A DNA stretch of 64,000 nt from NCBI RefSeq assembly GCF_037975245.1, contig NC_092582.1, positions 8,930,501 through 8,994,500 on the forward strand, read 5' to 3'. Made by a program: the position numbers and the translations under genes. Below, one piece after another: positions 1 to 12,400 of this stretch. Source of the DNA: Apostichopus japonicus (lineage: Eukaryota > Echinodermata > Holothuroidea > Aspidochirotida > Stichopodidae). The notes beneath the pieces are model-generated. The model made no database searches. It saw only the letters and a program-made list of their open reading frames with translations, and was not told the origin of the DNA. How positions within the stretch are numbered: position 1 is the stretch's first letter; the number at the start of each line of letters is the position of its first letter.

Positions 1-1925
1 GCAGCGGACTAAACTTCTTCATTGGACCTACGTATGGAGATCATATGGACTTATTCGTAGGCTCAAAAATGAGTACCAAAGCTTACAAAGAGCATTACTT
101 TGACCAGTTACACATATTATGAAACGGTAACTACTGCTGAAAATTACCGCTTGTATATTAGGTATACTAACGGTTTGACGAGAAACTATCCGTGAAAATG
201 GGTAAAAGGGAAGAAATAATGGTTTCATATTCTCTGTATTTTTCGTCAAAACGTCAACAGTCCCCTTCTTTGTTTCAGAAAGTCCCCTTCCCATGATTAA
301 CTTTATCCGGGGAAAGAGGTAAAATATGTATCGTTCTCCACATTGGCAAAACTCCCAAAATGAAAAAGAAGCGTTATGCACACAGAATACAATCCTTCCA
401 AATTTACGGAATCGAAAAACTTACCATTTTGACAAGATGTATACTAAGCGCAACAAAGGGTGTTGCCATTTTGCAAATATTATTAATATTCAACAGATTT
501 ATGTTTTGTTTTCAAAATATTACAAACTGGCAATTTTCATATTTTTGACGTCTTCAAGGGTTGGAGGCCCGGAGCATGTTTTCTCGGAGCTATAACTAGC
601 ACCTATTAAGTTTATTCACAATGTTTGTGTTTCTCCGGACAGCGATCATTTTCCGATTTGCTAAGGAAGTACCTATGCGCAAACGGTCATTTTACTGAGA
701 TAATTGTCACATTTTATTAGATCTGTCAAATCTAATATGTTAAGATTTTTATCGTCATCAGTGAATCAAGTTTTGGAATCTTCCCATGCTCTCCCTCTTA
801 ATGTAAATGCGTTATTATTCTTTAGAGTTATTGCGATCAGTCAATGTAAACACACCTTTGACCTACCCTAATATGAACGTGTTTATAAGTATAGTGAGTG
901 TGTAGTTAAATGATTAATCACATTAAGTCAAGCTTATACGCCTAAACGCTTAGTTGTCGCTGAAGAATTTAAATAATAAGCTGACTAAAGAACAAATCAG
1001 TAGAGTCACAACAAAACAGATTTTTGAAGTTGGTCAGAACTTGTACCCCCCCCCCCCAAAAAAAAAAAAAAAACAACATTGAGTATTATTAACAATAAAA
1101 ATGAAAAAAAGATTGTAATCGAACAAACTGAGACACCGAAAAAGATATTTGACCAACTGAAAGTTACTCAGAGAGCGATTAATGGATTTGATTCGATCCT
1201 CAACATTTAGTGTACCAGGCACTTTCAATGAACGCCTAAGGACATGTAAAATGCAACTTTTAAAATTCGACTTCAGTTGCTTATAATTATTTTTTTTGGT
1301 TTTGCAAAGCTAATTGAAATCATCATATTGAATGGCACTGAAAACTCGACTTAAAAAAGATAATTTCAGTGGTCTAATTCTCTAAGACGACCGTCGATTG
1401 AAACAGAATATTCAAAATTGTTTAATCAAAATAACCGACGTACCTGTTTCTATCTAATTTAAAAATGATGATTTCTCTCTTCAAAGATATTATAATAAAC
1501 ACTTTTGTGTTCCTAATCTTAATTGCGGCAATCGTTCCCGTTACCATGAGCTCTGTGTTTTATTTTGTAATTAATTGATCAGTGATAAAGTGATCGGTAT
1601 ACTATAGATGACGTCATCATTATTATAAACTGACCATGCAGTAATAGTTTATTTATATGATAACAATTGTACGGATGAAGTATTACTATTGAGGATGAGT
1701 AACTGCATCAACAGGTCATAGCCCGGGATGACCATCATTCGACAAGAATGAACATTTAAATGTAAATCAACGGCAAAGTTCAGTGTTATGGAATGTACTA
1801 GCACATTTACTATTGGTATGTGCTGATGTGAATATGTCTGTGGAAAGCAGCCTAGTTCGTCTAGTATTTGATGTCAGTCCGGATCTGTCAGACTGACAAA
1901 CTCTTGTTTTCATTTCGTTCTTCAG
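1..1925. other. AT-rich non-coding stretch with a poly-C/poly-A tract
   Basis: No convincing exon was found on either strand. The open frames here are short and low in complexity. A run of 12 C followed directly by 16 A lies at 1046-1073. Confidence 0.6.
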
Positions 1926-4361
1926 TGTATCACTATAACAGAGGTAAACGATTGAATTTCCAAACCGGTCGATGGGAGGTAAGATATCATACATGTTTCT
2001 GTTATTTTTCTTCTCCATATACTACAGCTGTCGGCAGATATTTTGTGTTACGTTTTCCTTAAATTTTGGAACTATGATTATTAATGAGTTAATGTGAGTT
2101 GGATTAAATATCTCTTTTAAAGGATATAGTATCGATCTATTTGAAAAGTCAAAATTAATTTAAGAAAAACCCTGTTTGTTCATCTGGCAATACTGTTTGC
2201 ACTGTTAATACATGCTGTCCAATTCAGTTTATGCTGTGGGCTGCTATTATATGATATAAATACTTGACACAAATAAGACTGTGTGCGATCTCTATAGTAA
2301 CTTGATAAACAGGTTTTCATTGCTCTCTGATTGGCTTAAATCATTATCATAGGAAATGTTATAAATGGATAGACACTATCTTAGGGCTGGATGGTTCAGT
2401 TTCTGAAGGTCACTTGTTAGAATCCCATTGGATACTGTATTAAGGTTGCTGTTTCAAACATCTGTTGATTATTTAATTATTTCAGACGCACTTTCCTATT
2501 TATTAATTGCTTATACATATTATTTTGTTAGAGAGAAACTGTACCCGATATTTATTTACTATTGATGTTTCATTAATGACTGATAATTCGTAATTACCAG
2601 AGCAGATTCTTTGAATTAGTATTTTTTTAAATTTCGAGTGACTGTATCCCTTCTCAATAATCGCATTTCAAACCGTTTGTTTTGTTGATTTATCTAAACG
2701 ATCCGTGACATCGTTGACATATATATTTTCAATTTCCGATAATACCAACATCTTAACCAATTCCTCGTGACAAGCTTATTTTGTAAGTTTGAAGTAACTA
2801 CTAATGCAAAGCAATTTTCAAGCCAAACTCTCACTATTTACTGGTATAGTAGATAGTAAACCTCGTAGAGTATTAAAACCGTTAACAATCACTTCAATTT
2901 GTTTAGTTCTTTAGCATTACTTTGTTTTGACATTTTCTGACGTTTCAGTTGTTTTTTTGTATGTTTTATATCCTTTTGTGTAATTTTACTTTTTTTTCAG
3001 GTAATATTGTTTATATATCTATTGCGAGCATGTATTTACCCATTCAGGGATATAATAAGTTGAAATTAATTCAAATCACATCAAATCGAACGTTGGACAC
3101 CGATGAAATCGTGTTTCCCAAACACACCGTATTTTGTTTGAATGACGGCACACTAATTCATTGATCTGTGTATCTTTGTCTTCGATTCACTCATATTACT
3201 CAGATGTTCTGTGGAATAGCGAAACCAAGAAGGCATCGGCGGTTGTTCTTGAAGACATGAAAACTAATTTGACTATATAAATGATTCCCATATGTTTGTG
3301 CAAATTCACCTATTAATTTACTACTTTATTTTTTCTTCTTTTTTCAGAACATGACTAAAAACAAGCCATTCTTGATCATGGATGACATTATAAAATATCA
3401 CTTTTGTAGATGCCAAGGCGATCTTTGTTAAGCTAACTAACAATGTTGTTGCATTTATTATCAATAATGCGATGTTAACATCATATCTCTTATCTTTCAT
3501 CCTATCTTCATCCTCTTACAGGATCTTAACAGTGACTACTTCAAGCAGTTTGATAAAGCAGCAACTAAGACTCAACAAGTAGAAAGAACTTCAATGGTAA
3601 GAAAGTAATGTGCACGATCTTTAATACGTGGTCATTTAGCGTTGAAAATTATCACAAATTAATTATAATGGTGAAGTGAATTTAAACTCTTGTTCGAGTC
3701 AACGTAGCAGTAATATTAGTTTTAATTTAGCAACCCCCAACAACTAACAGAACACCAGTAATTCAATGAGGGCGTGCTGGTATGTGCGCAAGTAATCTAT
3801 TATCCACCACATACTCTTAAATCTTCCTCATCGTGCTTCACGAAATGAGGAACAGACAACAAACTTTTACACGAAAGCTGTGACTGCACACCGTTCTTGT
3901 GATTACTTTATTGTAATGGGCCTATAGACAGGGACTGACTTCTGTTAACGGGGTTACAATGCTTTTCCTGATTATATGCCACTCGTCCTTCCAGTACAGC
4001 TGCCATATATTTGATTTCTAATCGAAATAAAAATAAAAATAAATATAAAAATATTATGTTATGCACTAGTCAGCTAGTCTTGTGAATAATAGCGTGATTA
4101 AAGTAAGCATATATAAAAAAAAATAAAAAAAACATTTAACCCTTTATCCCTTCCACCTCTCCCTTCCCTCTCCCCAAAGACACATTCAACTTGCCTATCA
4201 ATTTCAATAATTAAAGACTCGTTAGAATTTAAAACAATATTTTCCTCCCTCCTCCCCCCCCCCCCCTCTCAAAAAAAGACAAAACTCTTTACGTTACTTT
4301 CACATTGCTTTCCTTGTTTAGGATCGTCAAAGGACCAGACGAAAATGTACCATATCTTGAG
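1926..4361 (+). CDS. possible 3' end of an unrecognised gene; three short exons, CaaX-like C-terminus
   Basis: Three candidate exons sit between AG and GT with matching phases: 1926-1978 (two bases then 17 codons, reading YHYNRGKRLNFQTGRWE), 3522-3596 (25 codons, starting DLNSDYFKQF and ending RTSM), and 4322-4361 (DRQRTRRKCTIS then TGA). Donors are GTAAGA, GTAAGA and GTGAGT, and each acceptor has a pyrimidine tract. The joined end is basic and closes with C-T-I-S, which fits a CaaX prenylation box. The stop lies one base before a perfect donor, so a 3'UTR intron would follow. Alternatively, the last exon read one base later gives IVKGPDENVPYLE and could join 4823-4888 (FFVRDNVRQC... then stop). 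I do not recognise the protein, and upstream exons would lie before the window. Chance exons are possible. Confidence 0.3.
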
Positions 4362-4888
4362 GTGAGTGTAACGGTTAAGATATCAGGATATATGATGGGG
4401 GTCTAATGTGATACATGTACAATAAGATATTATCAGTCCTGTATACAAAAATGCTACCCTGCTGACAAATCATGTGTTCCTGGTAAACAATATAAGAAAT
4501 CAGTTTTTGTCTGGATTGCCTCTGATAATAAAACATCCTAAGAGGAAGGATATTGAAAATTAATCAGGCAGAATATTGATAAGTAAGTAACCAATTATAA
4601 TTCCCCTCATCGCCATAGTCTTACCGGTAAATATGTCATAGTTTTGCTTAACATCATGAGAAAATAGGTATTAAAAAAACATTGAAAGATTTTTGAAAAT
4701 TAATTGACATCATCAACAATAGAAAGATCCCTGAACAAAATTAAGCCTAAAACAGTATATGTTCTATAGCCATCTATCATATAATTATTTTATTGTACTG
4801 AGATTTGTTTCTTCTTTTCCAGTTCTTCGTTAGAGATAACGTAAGGCAATGTAATACAAATGATTCGACCTGCACACCTGCTGAGTGA

Positions 4889-7800
4889 CAGTACGCTTAT
4901 GACGTCAGTGGCTACCAACAATGTGACGAACACTACATTTAAAGGTCTTCCATTCATGTTGGAATTTGCAAAGTCCACATAGTGGTAATGTTTTAGTTAC
5001 GACAGCAAAGAATTATTGCAAATATCTGGATACATTCTTTAATATATTCATTGATCCCTATCATAGTAATGTATTCTTTCTTACTGAGGTTTTGTTTACG
5101 CTTGCGCACTATTCAATCTTTTCTTGCATGTCATGATATGACGGTCTTGAAGTAAACTGATATATCTCTCATTCTGATTTTAGTAGTTGCATATCATCAT
5201 CAGCGGTAAAGCCGATGGCCTAAAGATCAAGCTCGTCAAAGTTTTTATCAGTTCATCCTATTTTTGGTTTCGATGACAAGTATGGGTGAGTGTTTGTATG
5301 TATGTGCGTGTGACGCCCTACTTGTAAACACGACATCTCAAAATAGGAATCATGGATACTTTTCATACTTGGCTTGTAGATTCCCCATATCAAGTGAGAG
5401 AATCCAATTGTTTTGGTGGAGATCAAATTCATCTGAGGTCACCAGAGGTAAAAATTGACAACCTTGTAAATACGATAGCTCGCGTTAGCATGGGTAATTT
5501 TCATACTTGGCATGTAGATGCATTTTATTAAATAAAAGATCCCTATTGTTTTGGTGGAGGTCATAAGTTTATCCGAGTTCACCAGAGGCCAAAAGCTGAA
5601 AACTTTGTAAACACGATATCTCATGATAGGAAGTCTAAATACTTTTATGCTTATCATGTATTTGGGTAATATTGAGTAGAAGAATGCCTGGCCTCATAAA
5701 TTTACTGACTCGTAACTTTAATTGTGAGAAATAATGTCTTAAGAAAAGTATTTCGTCCAAATCAATCAGTCACCTGGTTTATTTTTTTCTCTTTCGTTTC
5801 GTTTTGTTGTGACATTGTTAGTGTGCGTTTTGTCTGTGTTTTGATGAAATCTATAACCACTATGCTAGTATGATTTAATATGTGTATTTGAGAGAAGTTG
5901 TTAGTTCGAAGTGAAATAAAGCACGGTGACTTTCTGGTAGCCTTAGAATGGCATCAAATATTTTCTGTGTAAATATTAAATTTGAGGCAATAGGTTATTC
6001 TGCTTGTTGATTGAGCAATATATTTAACACCATGAAAATACTTCCGAAATCCACAAATTTCTGACAAAAATGTATTTTGATATGTTGCTTTTAAACGAAC
6101 AGTCGCGTATTTCACCAAATATCAGCTCTTTAAAAGAGGGTGTTTTCTTCTACAGAGAAAAGATGAAAAAAAAAGGAATTACGTAAGAATTATTCTCAAA
6201 TTTTAGGTAACTTAGGTTTTTTATTCACTGTACATATTTTCTATTTTTTTCAGACCAAATTTAACCAATAATAAAATCATTAGGGTTATGATAATATCAT
6301 GCATTCTGAATACCTGACTACCCGTTTATGTTACTTTAATATAGCGCTCTAAATTTCAACGTAAATCAAACACCGCATTTAACCTTATGTGAGTAGATAT
6401 AAACGTCAGTTCTAACTTTCGTTATGTTTGACGACGTATATTCAACTTCTTTAAAAAGCTGTTTGAAGTTAGGTCATTTAACATAACTAAAACAAAATGA
6501 ATGGATTTAATGTTACTTTCGTCCCTACCCTCCACCCCCCCCCCCGCCTTCTCTCTCCACTCTCTCCCCACCTCTCTCTCCCTTTGTCTCTCTTACGATA
6601 GTGTAATAGAAACATTTTTTCCATAAACGCCAACTTTTATTCCATGTAAACTAAAAGAAAACGATTCTCTCGAAGTTCTTGATTGCTACTTACGTTGCTA
6701 TAGTCACCGGATATGACATGTACTTAATTTAAAAAGAGAAATATGTTAAATTGGTCTGAATCTGTTGTCATAGAAACTTATTTTTCATCAGCCATACGTT
6801 TATTTTAAACATTTTCCCTTTTTGAGCTTGTATATATGTTTTGCCTCCTACAATTAATATAACGTTATTATATTATTATACATACAAAGCTCCAATTTAA
6901 TAAATAAGCTACAATCATGACCTTGTTTTATAAATCCGTCATACAAAGTGTTTTGATGTACAACATAATTTGTTACTTTGCCAATGGTATATACAAAAAT
7001 TGACGTGAAGATGCTCGAGCAAGGAAAATTGCTCAGCGGGTAATCGGTGCTCAATTACCATCGTTAGAGTACTTGTACCACATTTTCACAATTTTATGCT
7101 GGTATTTATCACTTCTTTCAAATAATGCAACATGATACGTTAAGTATCAATATGTACATCCACTTTAATTTCTATCATTATTGATAATATTAATAAAACT
7201 ATTCTTAAACAGGTCAAAAGTGTATATTATATTATGCAAGTACATTATTTGTTACTATTTCTAGTGATCAATCAGAGAGCATGAAATTATATTAAATAAT
7301 ACGAATTAATTTTACATTAGTTTAACTTGCGTTTGGCATACTGTAAAACAAATCAATTGTGGCAGTTGATAGATATTCCATTACATGGGAGGCACCAAGA
7401 GAGGGGGATGGGGTAATTCCCCAAGTCCAGATGCTTCCTACTACCAGTTTTGTGGTAAAACGAAACCTAAGTAGTTCTGTCCCCTAACTTTGTATTTGAT
7501 GTGCCATTTTATGCAGGTACAGTTTTGAAATTCACCCCAGCCCCCCCCCCCCTCTCTCTCTAGACATTATGGTACCATTACTGTTCAGAAAAACCGATAA
7601 AAAAATTATATTGAACTATTTTGTTGTTACGTCTATCCAAACATCGTACATTACTGTGTTTATTCATTACGTTCTACCTTCTGATCAATTGTTTTAATTT
7701 TTCCAAAGTCTAATAACCCGAAATCTTTCAAATGTTTTTGTATATATGTAATCTTTTGGTTAAATAATCAAGATAAAAGAATAAAAACAACTTAACGATT

Positions 7801-9290
7801 TAAAGGACAACATCGACACAAGTTAGATAGAATCAAACATCAACCAAATTAATGATAAATTGCGGATATGCTATATATGTCGATATATCAATCGAATATT
7901 CCGCAATGATTTCTGTTTTATAATGTTCATAAAAGTATCATAAGACTATAGTGGCTGTGAGCCGTACTATAGTGGCTCTGAGCCCAAAAAAATGATTGTG
8001 AGCTGTTATTGACGATACACTATAACTATTATCAGACTAAGTATATTGTGCATCTGTAATTAAATACTGAATTATATTAACGATTGTAAAATATGCTTAT
8101 TGCAATAAATATGAAATCGCGTTTTTATGAAGTTTTCCCTTTTCTGTTTGATTTGAGCGCATTTTTGTCATATAAAAATTTGAGTTTACCCCTCCCCCTC
8201 CCCCCCCCCCAGAATAAAGGGATGATCCTATAGTCTAAAGTACATTAATATGTATCATGTATGTTACGTACAACCTAAATTCTTCAATATTGTTTCAAAA
8301 GATACAACATATAGTCTACTCCTATTTCGTATATAATCAACCTTCATTTTACCAAAATTTCCCAAAGGGAGGGGCTAACTCTCATCTTAGTCCTCTCCTC
8401 TCCGTGACATAAAGTGTCATCCCACTCTCACCCTTCACCCAAAATGGTGAAATTAAAAGTATAAGATACGTAACCAGAATTCAAAAACTGAATCTAAATT
8501 CGGAAGTCCGAAGAAGGAGAAGGAAGGAGAAACCTACCGTTGACCTATACGTATGTGGTCAGAGCCTTCACAAGGTGTTGAAATGTCAAACATTTTGTCA
8601 ATCAAGTATAGATGAGAAAGTGTAACAGCGAAGTGTAGACATGTAAGAGAAGTGCTCTGTAAAATGCAGCTGGTTAACCAAAGGGGACAGTTCTTCTCTA
8701 CTCCATCATCAAGATATTATCACATTCAGTCATAGTCTCGATTAAGGAGGACTAGGTTGAGAGTAAACTATTTAAGTCGTTTTATTTTCGTGCCCCAAAC
8801 TCTCTTGGGTGACGTTTCTAAACAAACAAGTAACCCATCATCAAAATGTCAATGAAAATAAAGATATTCAAAGTACTTCGGTTCCCTCATTAAAGGTCAT
8901 GTAATTAACAAAGAGGAATAATAATGCTTTCGAAAGGTCGACATCCTGTCGAAGCCACTTATCATATGCATGGGCCCGGCAGAAAAATAAATGTCGTTAT
9001 GTGAACCATTCATGTATAGAATTTCCTTAGCGTTTTTAAAACACTGCATCAATGAGCGAGTCTCCTTCACAAGCCAATTTACAAAGGAGAAATGCCTTTC
9101 GTACCCTTTTGTTACATTCTTTTGTTATTGTTCCACTTAATTGTGAAAAAACGTCCCAACTTTACACGGTGACTCAGGCTATACGAAGTAACTGAACCAT
9201 TACATGTGTCGCCTACAATAAGGAGGCGCGACAAACAAGCTGTTTAGTATTCACGTATAGGATATTACAACTGCAGCAGTACGGGTCAAA
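4889..9290. other. gene-free spacer
   Basis: No coding exon is supported. It holds a tandem repeat near 5.3 kb, an AATAAA at 5915-5920 that could serve the putative gene to the left, and poly-C tracts near 6535, 7540 and 8200. The rest is AT-rich sequence without visible structure. Confidence 0.5.
5321..5690. repeat. tandem repeat, period about 142 bp, about 2.6 copies
   Basis: The phrase TTGTAAACACGATATCTCA recurs with small changes at 5322, 5464 and 5605 (spacing 142 and 141). Between copies, 'tttcatacttgg', 'gttttggtggag' and 'tcaccagagg' recur in the same order. The copies are clearly diverged, so the array is not recent. Confidence 0.8.
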
Positions 9291-9296
9291 TATATA
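9291..9296 (+). promoter_or_regulatory. candidate TATA box of the acidic precursor gene
   Basis: TATATA lies 53 bases upstream of the chosen ATG at 9344, a spacing that would give a very short 5' leader. In an AT-rich genome this may be chance. Confidence 0.3.
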
Positions 9297-9343
9297 CCTG
9301 TTGTTGCTTTATCAATAGTTGAGTTACAGACCGTTTATACAAC

Positions 9344-9445
9344 ATGGCGAAAATTATAATACTCAGCGTGTTGAGTTTTGTCTTATGCAACATGTTCGTT
9401 GTTGAGGGACGTTCACTGGATTTACAGAAAAGAGATCTTTCGAAG
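9344..9445 (+). CDS. exon 1 of acidic precursor: signal peptide
   Basis: ATG plus 33 codons end at AAG before GTTTGT. The hydrophobic core covers about residues 4-20 with likely cleavage near VEG. The following LQKR is a dibasic site, and the exon ends DLSK. The donor is a little weak, so the join to exon 2 over 5.5 kb rests on phase and on the basic, KR-flanked sequence on both sides. Confidence 0.7.
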
Positions 9446-12400
9446 GTTTGTTTATACCATCTATTTGATATCCTGATTCGATTTTTGTCCTCCCACGTTT
9501 GATCAACTCCAAACCAGTTTTAGGTGAAATAGAGAAAAGGTGCACGCAATCTGCCCATGCATTATTATTGTACTTAGTGTAAAGTTTCAAAGCAAGTTGC
9601 CAACCAAGCAAGTTACCAATTTCAAATGTTTATATATTGCGTTACATGTTAACCAGCTCCATTCATATATCCAAACCGTTTTTATAAGTCGCTTTGATAA
9701 ATTTTGCTGTAGCTCGTTAGAACTTTCCAACACATACGACTCATATAATGTTGGTTATTAATTTTACGTAATGACAGCGGTAATGAAGGCGTAAATAATG
9801 CTGATTTTGTCAATCATTTCTCGTCTCCACAGAAGATGAATATAACGCATATGCGTTGAACACATATCATAATACTAGGGGAAGGGGAGGAATTCCCCCC
9901 CCCCATTCGATGCAAATCATGTAAAGTCACATTATATTCAATTTGATGTTAACATGTTCAGAGAGGCTAGACCAAACTCACTTTGATAGTAAACACGTAA
10001 CTTTACCCATTATACTTTTTGGTGGTCTGTTACAAAAAAAAAGTATTTTGTGAGTTTTAAAATCTTCATGTGAAGCTGCTTTTAAGATGCCTTGGTTTGG
10101 CAATTTGTGATAGTCTAACTCGTATAGGGTAATATTATTATTCAATTCAATTCCAACTTATGTATTAACATGTACACAACAGTAAATACAGGTGTATGGT
10201 ATATTCAAAAATAATTTGCCTAAGTAAGTGTTCAATAAAAAAAAAAATCGCGTTTATCAAGTTAGTGAATGAAACCAGAAGAAAAGAAAAAGAAAGAACA
10301 AAAGTTAAGAGTGAAAATCTTAGAAAAACGAAGAAACGTGGAAAAAAACTACTAGTTATAATATCCCAGACCACCCATGTGTAATATAAGCCCTAGAGAC
10401 TAATTTTAGACTTTATATTAATATTCAACATTGCATGAATTTCATTCACACATAATTTTTTTTTTAAAGATTCACCCATTGCATTACCATGTGGCTGAGT
10501 AATTTAGTTAGGCTATAGACCCGTACACACATTCATAACATTTTGCTCATCATAACAAACTTTACGAAAATAAAGACCAAATACTCCTTTTAAGATGATC
10601 ATAAACATGTAAGTAATCATAAGATACTAGTTTTTGATATCAACATGTCATTTTCTGTAGGCCTATTTTTTAGTATTGTTTTTTGACTATACAGTTCTGT
10701 GCAAGTATTGCATTCATATATCAAACAGCTCTTTATTATGATCTGGGTTTAATTCACAATAATTGTGGAGTGGAGTCTGCCTGTAAACTATTATACGATA
10801 TACATATAGCCTAAGTATAATATAAATTGTTTTCATACCGTGGTCGTAAATCTTTGGTGCAATCACAATTAATCGCCCACCTACTGTAACTATAGGTCAA
10901 ATTGTAGAAGTTTTATAAAGCATCGTTTACTTTGTAGATTTGCCAACAAACGCCTAAAAATTACCACAAAAAAAAAAATATTTGCGAATTCTTAGTGTAG
11001 CCATTGTCTCTTCAGTAAAGGTTCATGCGAAGTTTGATATTTCAGTCCTTTTTATTACAGTGTATAAATATGACTGAGTTTGCTTTTACAAGGCATGTAC
11101 AAATCAAGTTTTCAGTTCGTTTTTTGGTAAACCAAACACCACTTTTTCAGTACTAGAATAAGCCAATAATAACAATAGAAACTGACTGCTTTCACTATTG
11201 CTAACACACTGACACTGCACTTCAACGTTAATCAGTGGACATTTTTCAAATCAAAATTGTAAAGACAAGTGTTTACCATTTAATTACTTTGTTATGGTAA
11301 ATATTTGCTTTATAGAAAGCTGGTACGAGATTACGCCAATGTAAAGGTAGTCAGTATAGATCCCAAATTTTAGCACGCTATAATTGCTAGAAGATTTCAA
11401 AAAGTACTTTCCTGGAGGTCTTTACTCTCCAAATTGTTCTCAGACATTTTTAAGGAACACACAAGATGACTGAACGTCCCAGTGAGGAAAATTTCCTCGA
11501 AGGTTGTAATAAAAACTAGACCAAAGGTGACTATATTTGAATATCTAGCATATTTAGGGCCAATACAGAATACCTTTAAACGGTCAATTCGATCTCCCTG
11601 GTTTTTGTTAGATGTGTGGTGTGATTTGAGAAAGAAAACCTGAGGAAATTATTGGCGTACCAGAAAATTGCAAACTAATACTTTCATGTTAAAATTATCT
11701 GCGGTAGCAAACTCACTGCCATTGAGTGTTATTCCTGAATGGTAAATCCCTTAGGATGTTATCTCCGGAATATAGGATTGATATATACTCTGACGAAACA
11801 AAGTCGAACCCATGCTGGCACCCTACTTATGCCCGGTAGACGCTTAACTTCTTAAGTACCGTAAATTAACCTACCAGCAGTGAGGTTCGCATTAATGTAT
11901 TAGTATAGACAACAATACTTCAGAATTTTCAGGGAGTTGTTTCCATAACAACTCCCTGGTATATTGGTAGTACATGTACACAGTGCCCACTATTGTTCTT
12001 ATTAGCATATTTGCCATCAGCAACGATGACCCCCCCCCCCTCCATCCCCTTTGTCCCCCCACCCATCACTCCTCTCCTCATAGCTCTCTTCCACCCTTTT
12101 TTTCTCCACACCTTCCTTTCTTTGTCCTTTTCTAGCTTATTCCCTACCCCCTTCCCTTAATCCTCTCTTTGTCCCTCCACTGTTCATCTCCTACCTCTCC
12201 TCTCTCCCTGTTGGTTTCTTTCTTTCTTCTCTCAATCCCTTGTCTACTAATCCTTTTACATCTATCTCTTTGTGTTCACCATGCTTATTAACCTGTCTGT
12301 ATTCTGTGCGTGTTTTGTCCCTTCTGTTACTGTTACTAATTAGCCTATGAAGAAGATCCTGCTAGGATCGAAACATCGGTCCAACTTACTTATACACATT

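Noticed and set aside
3352-3430. Possible exon NMTKNKPFLIMDDIIK after a good acceptor
   Set aside because: It runs to a stop quickly with no conserved feature, and competes with the better-phased exon at 3522.
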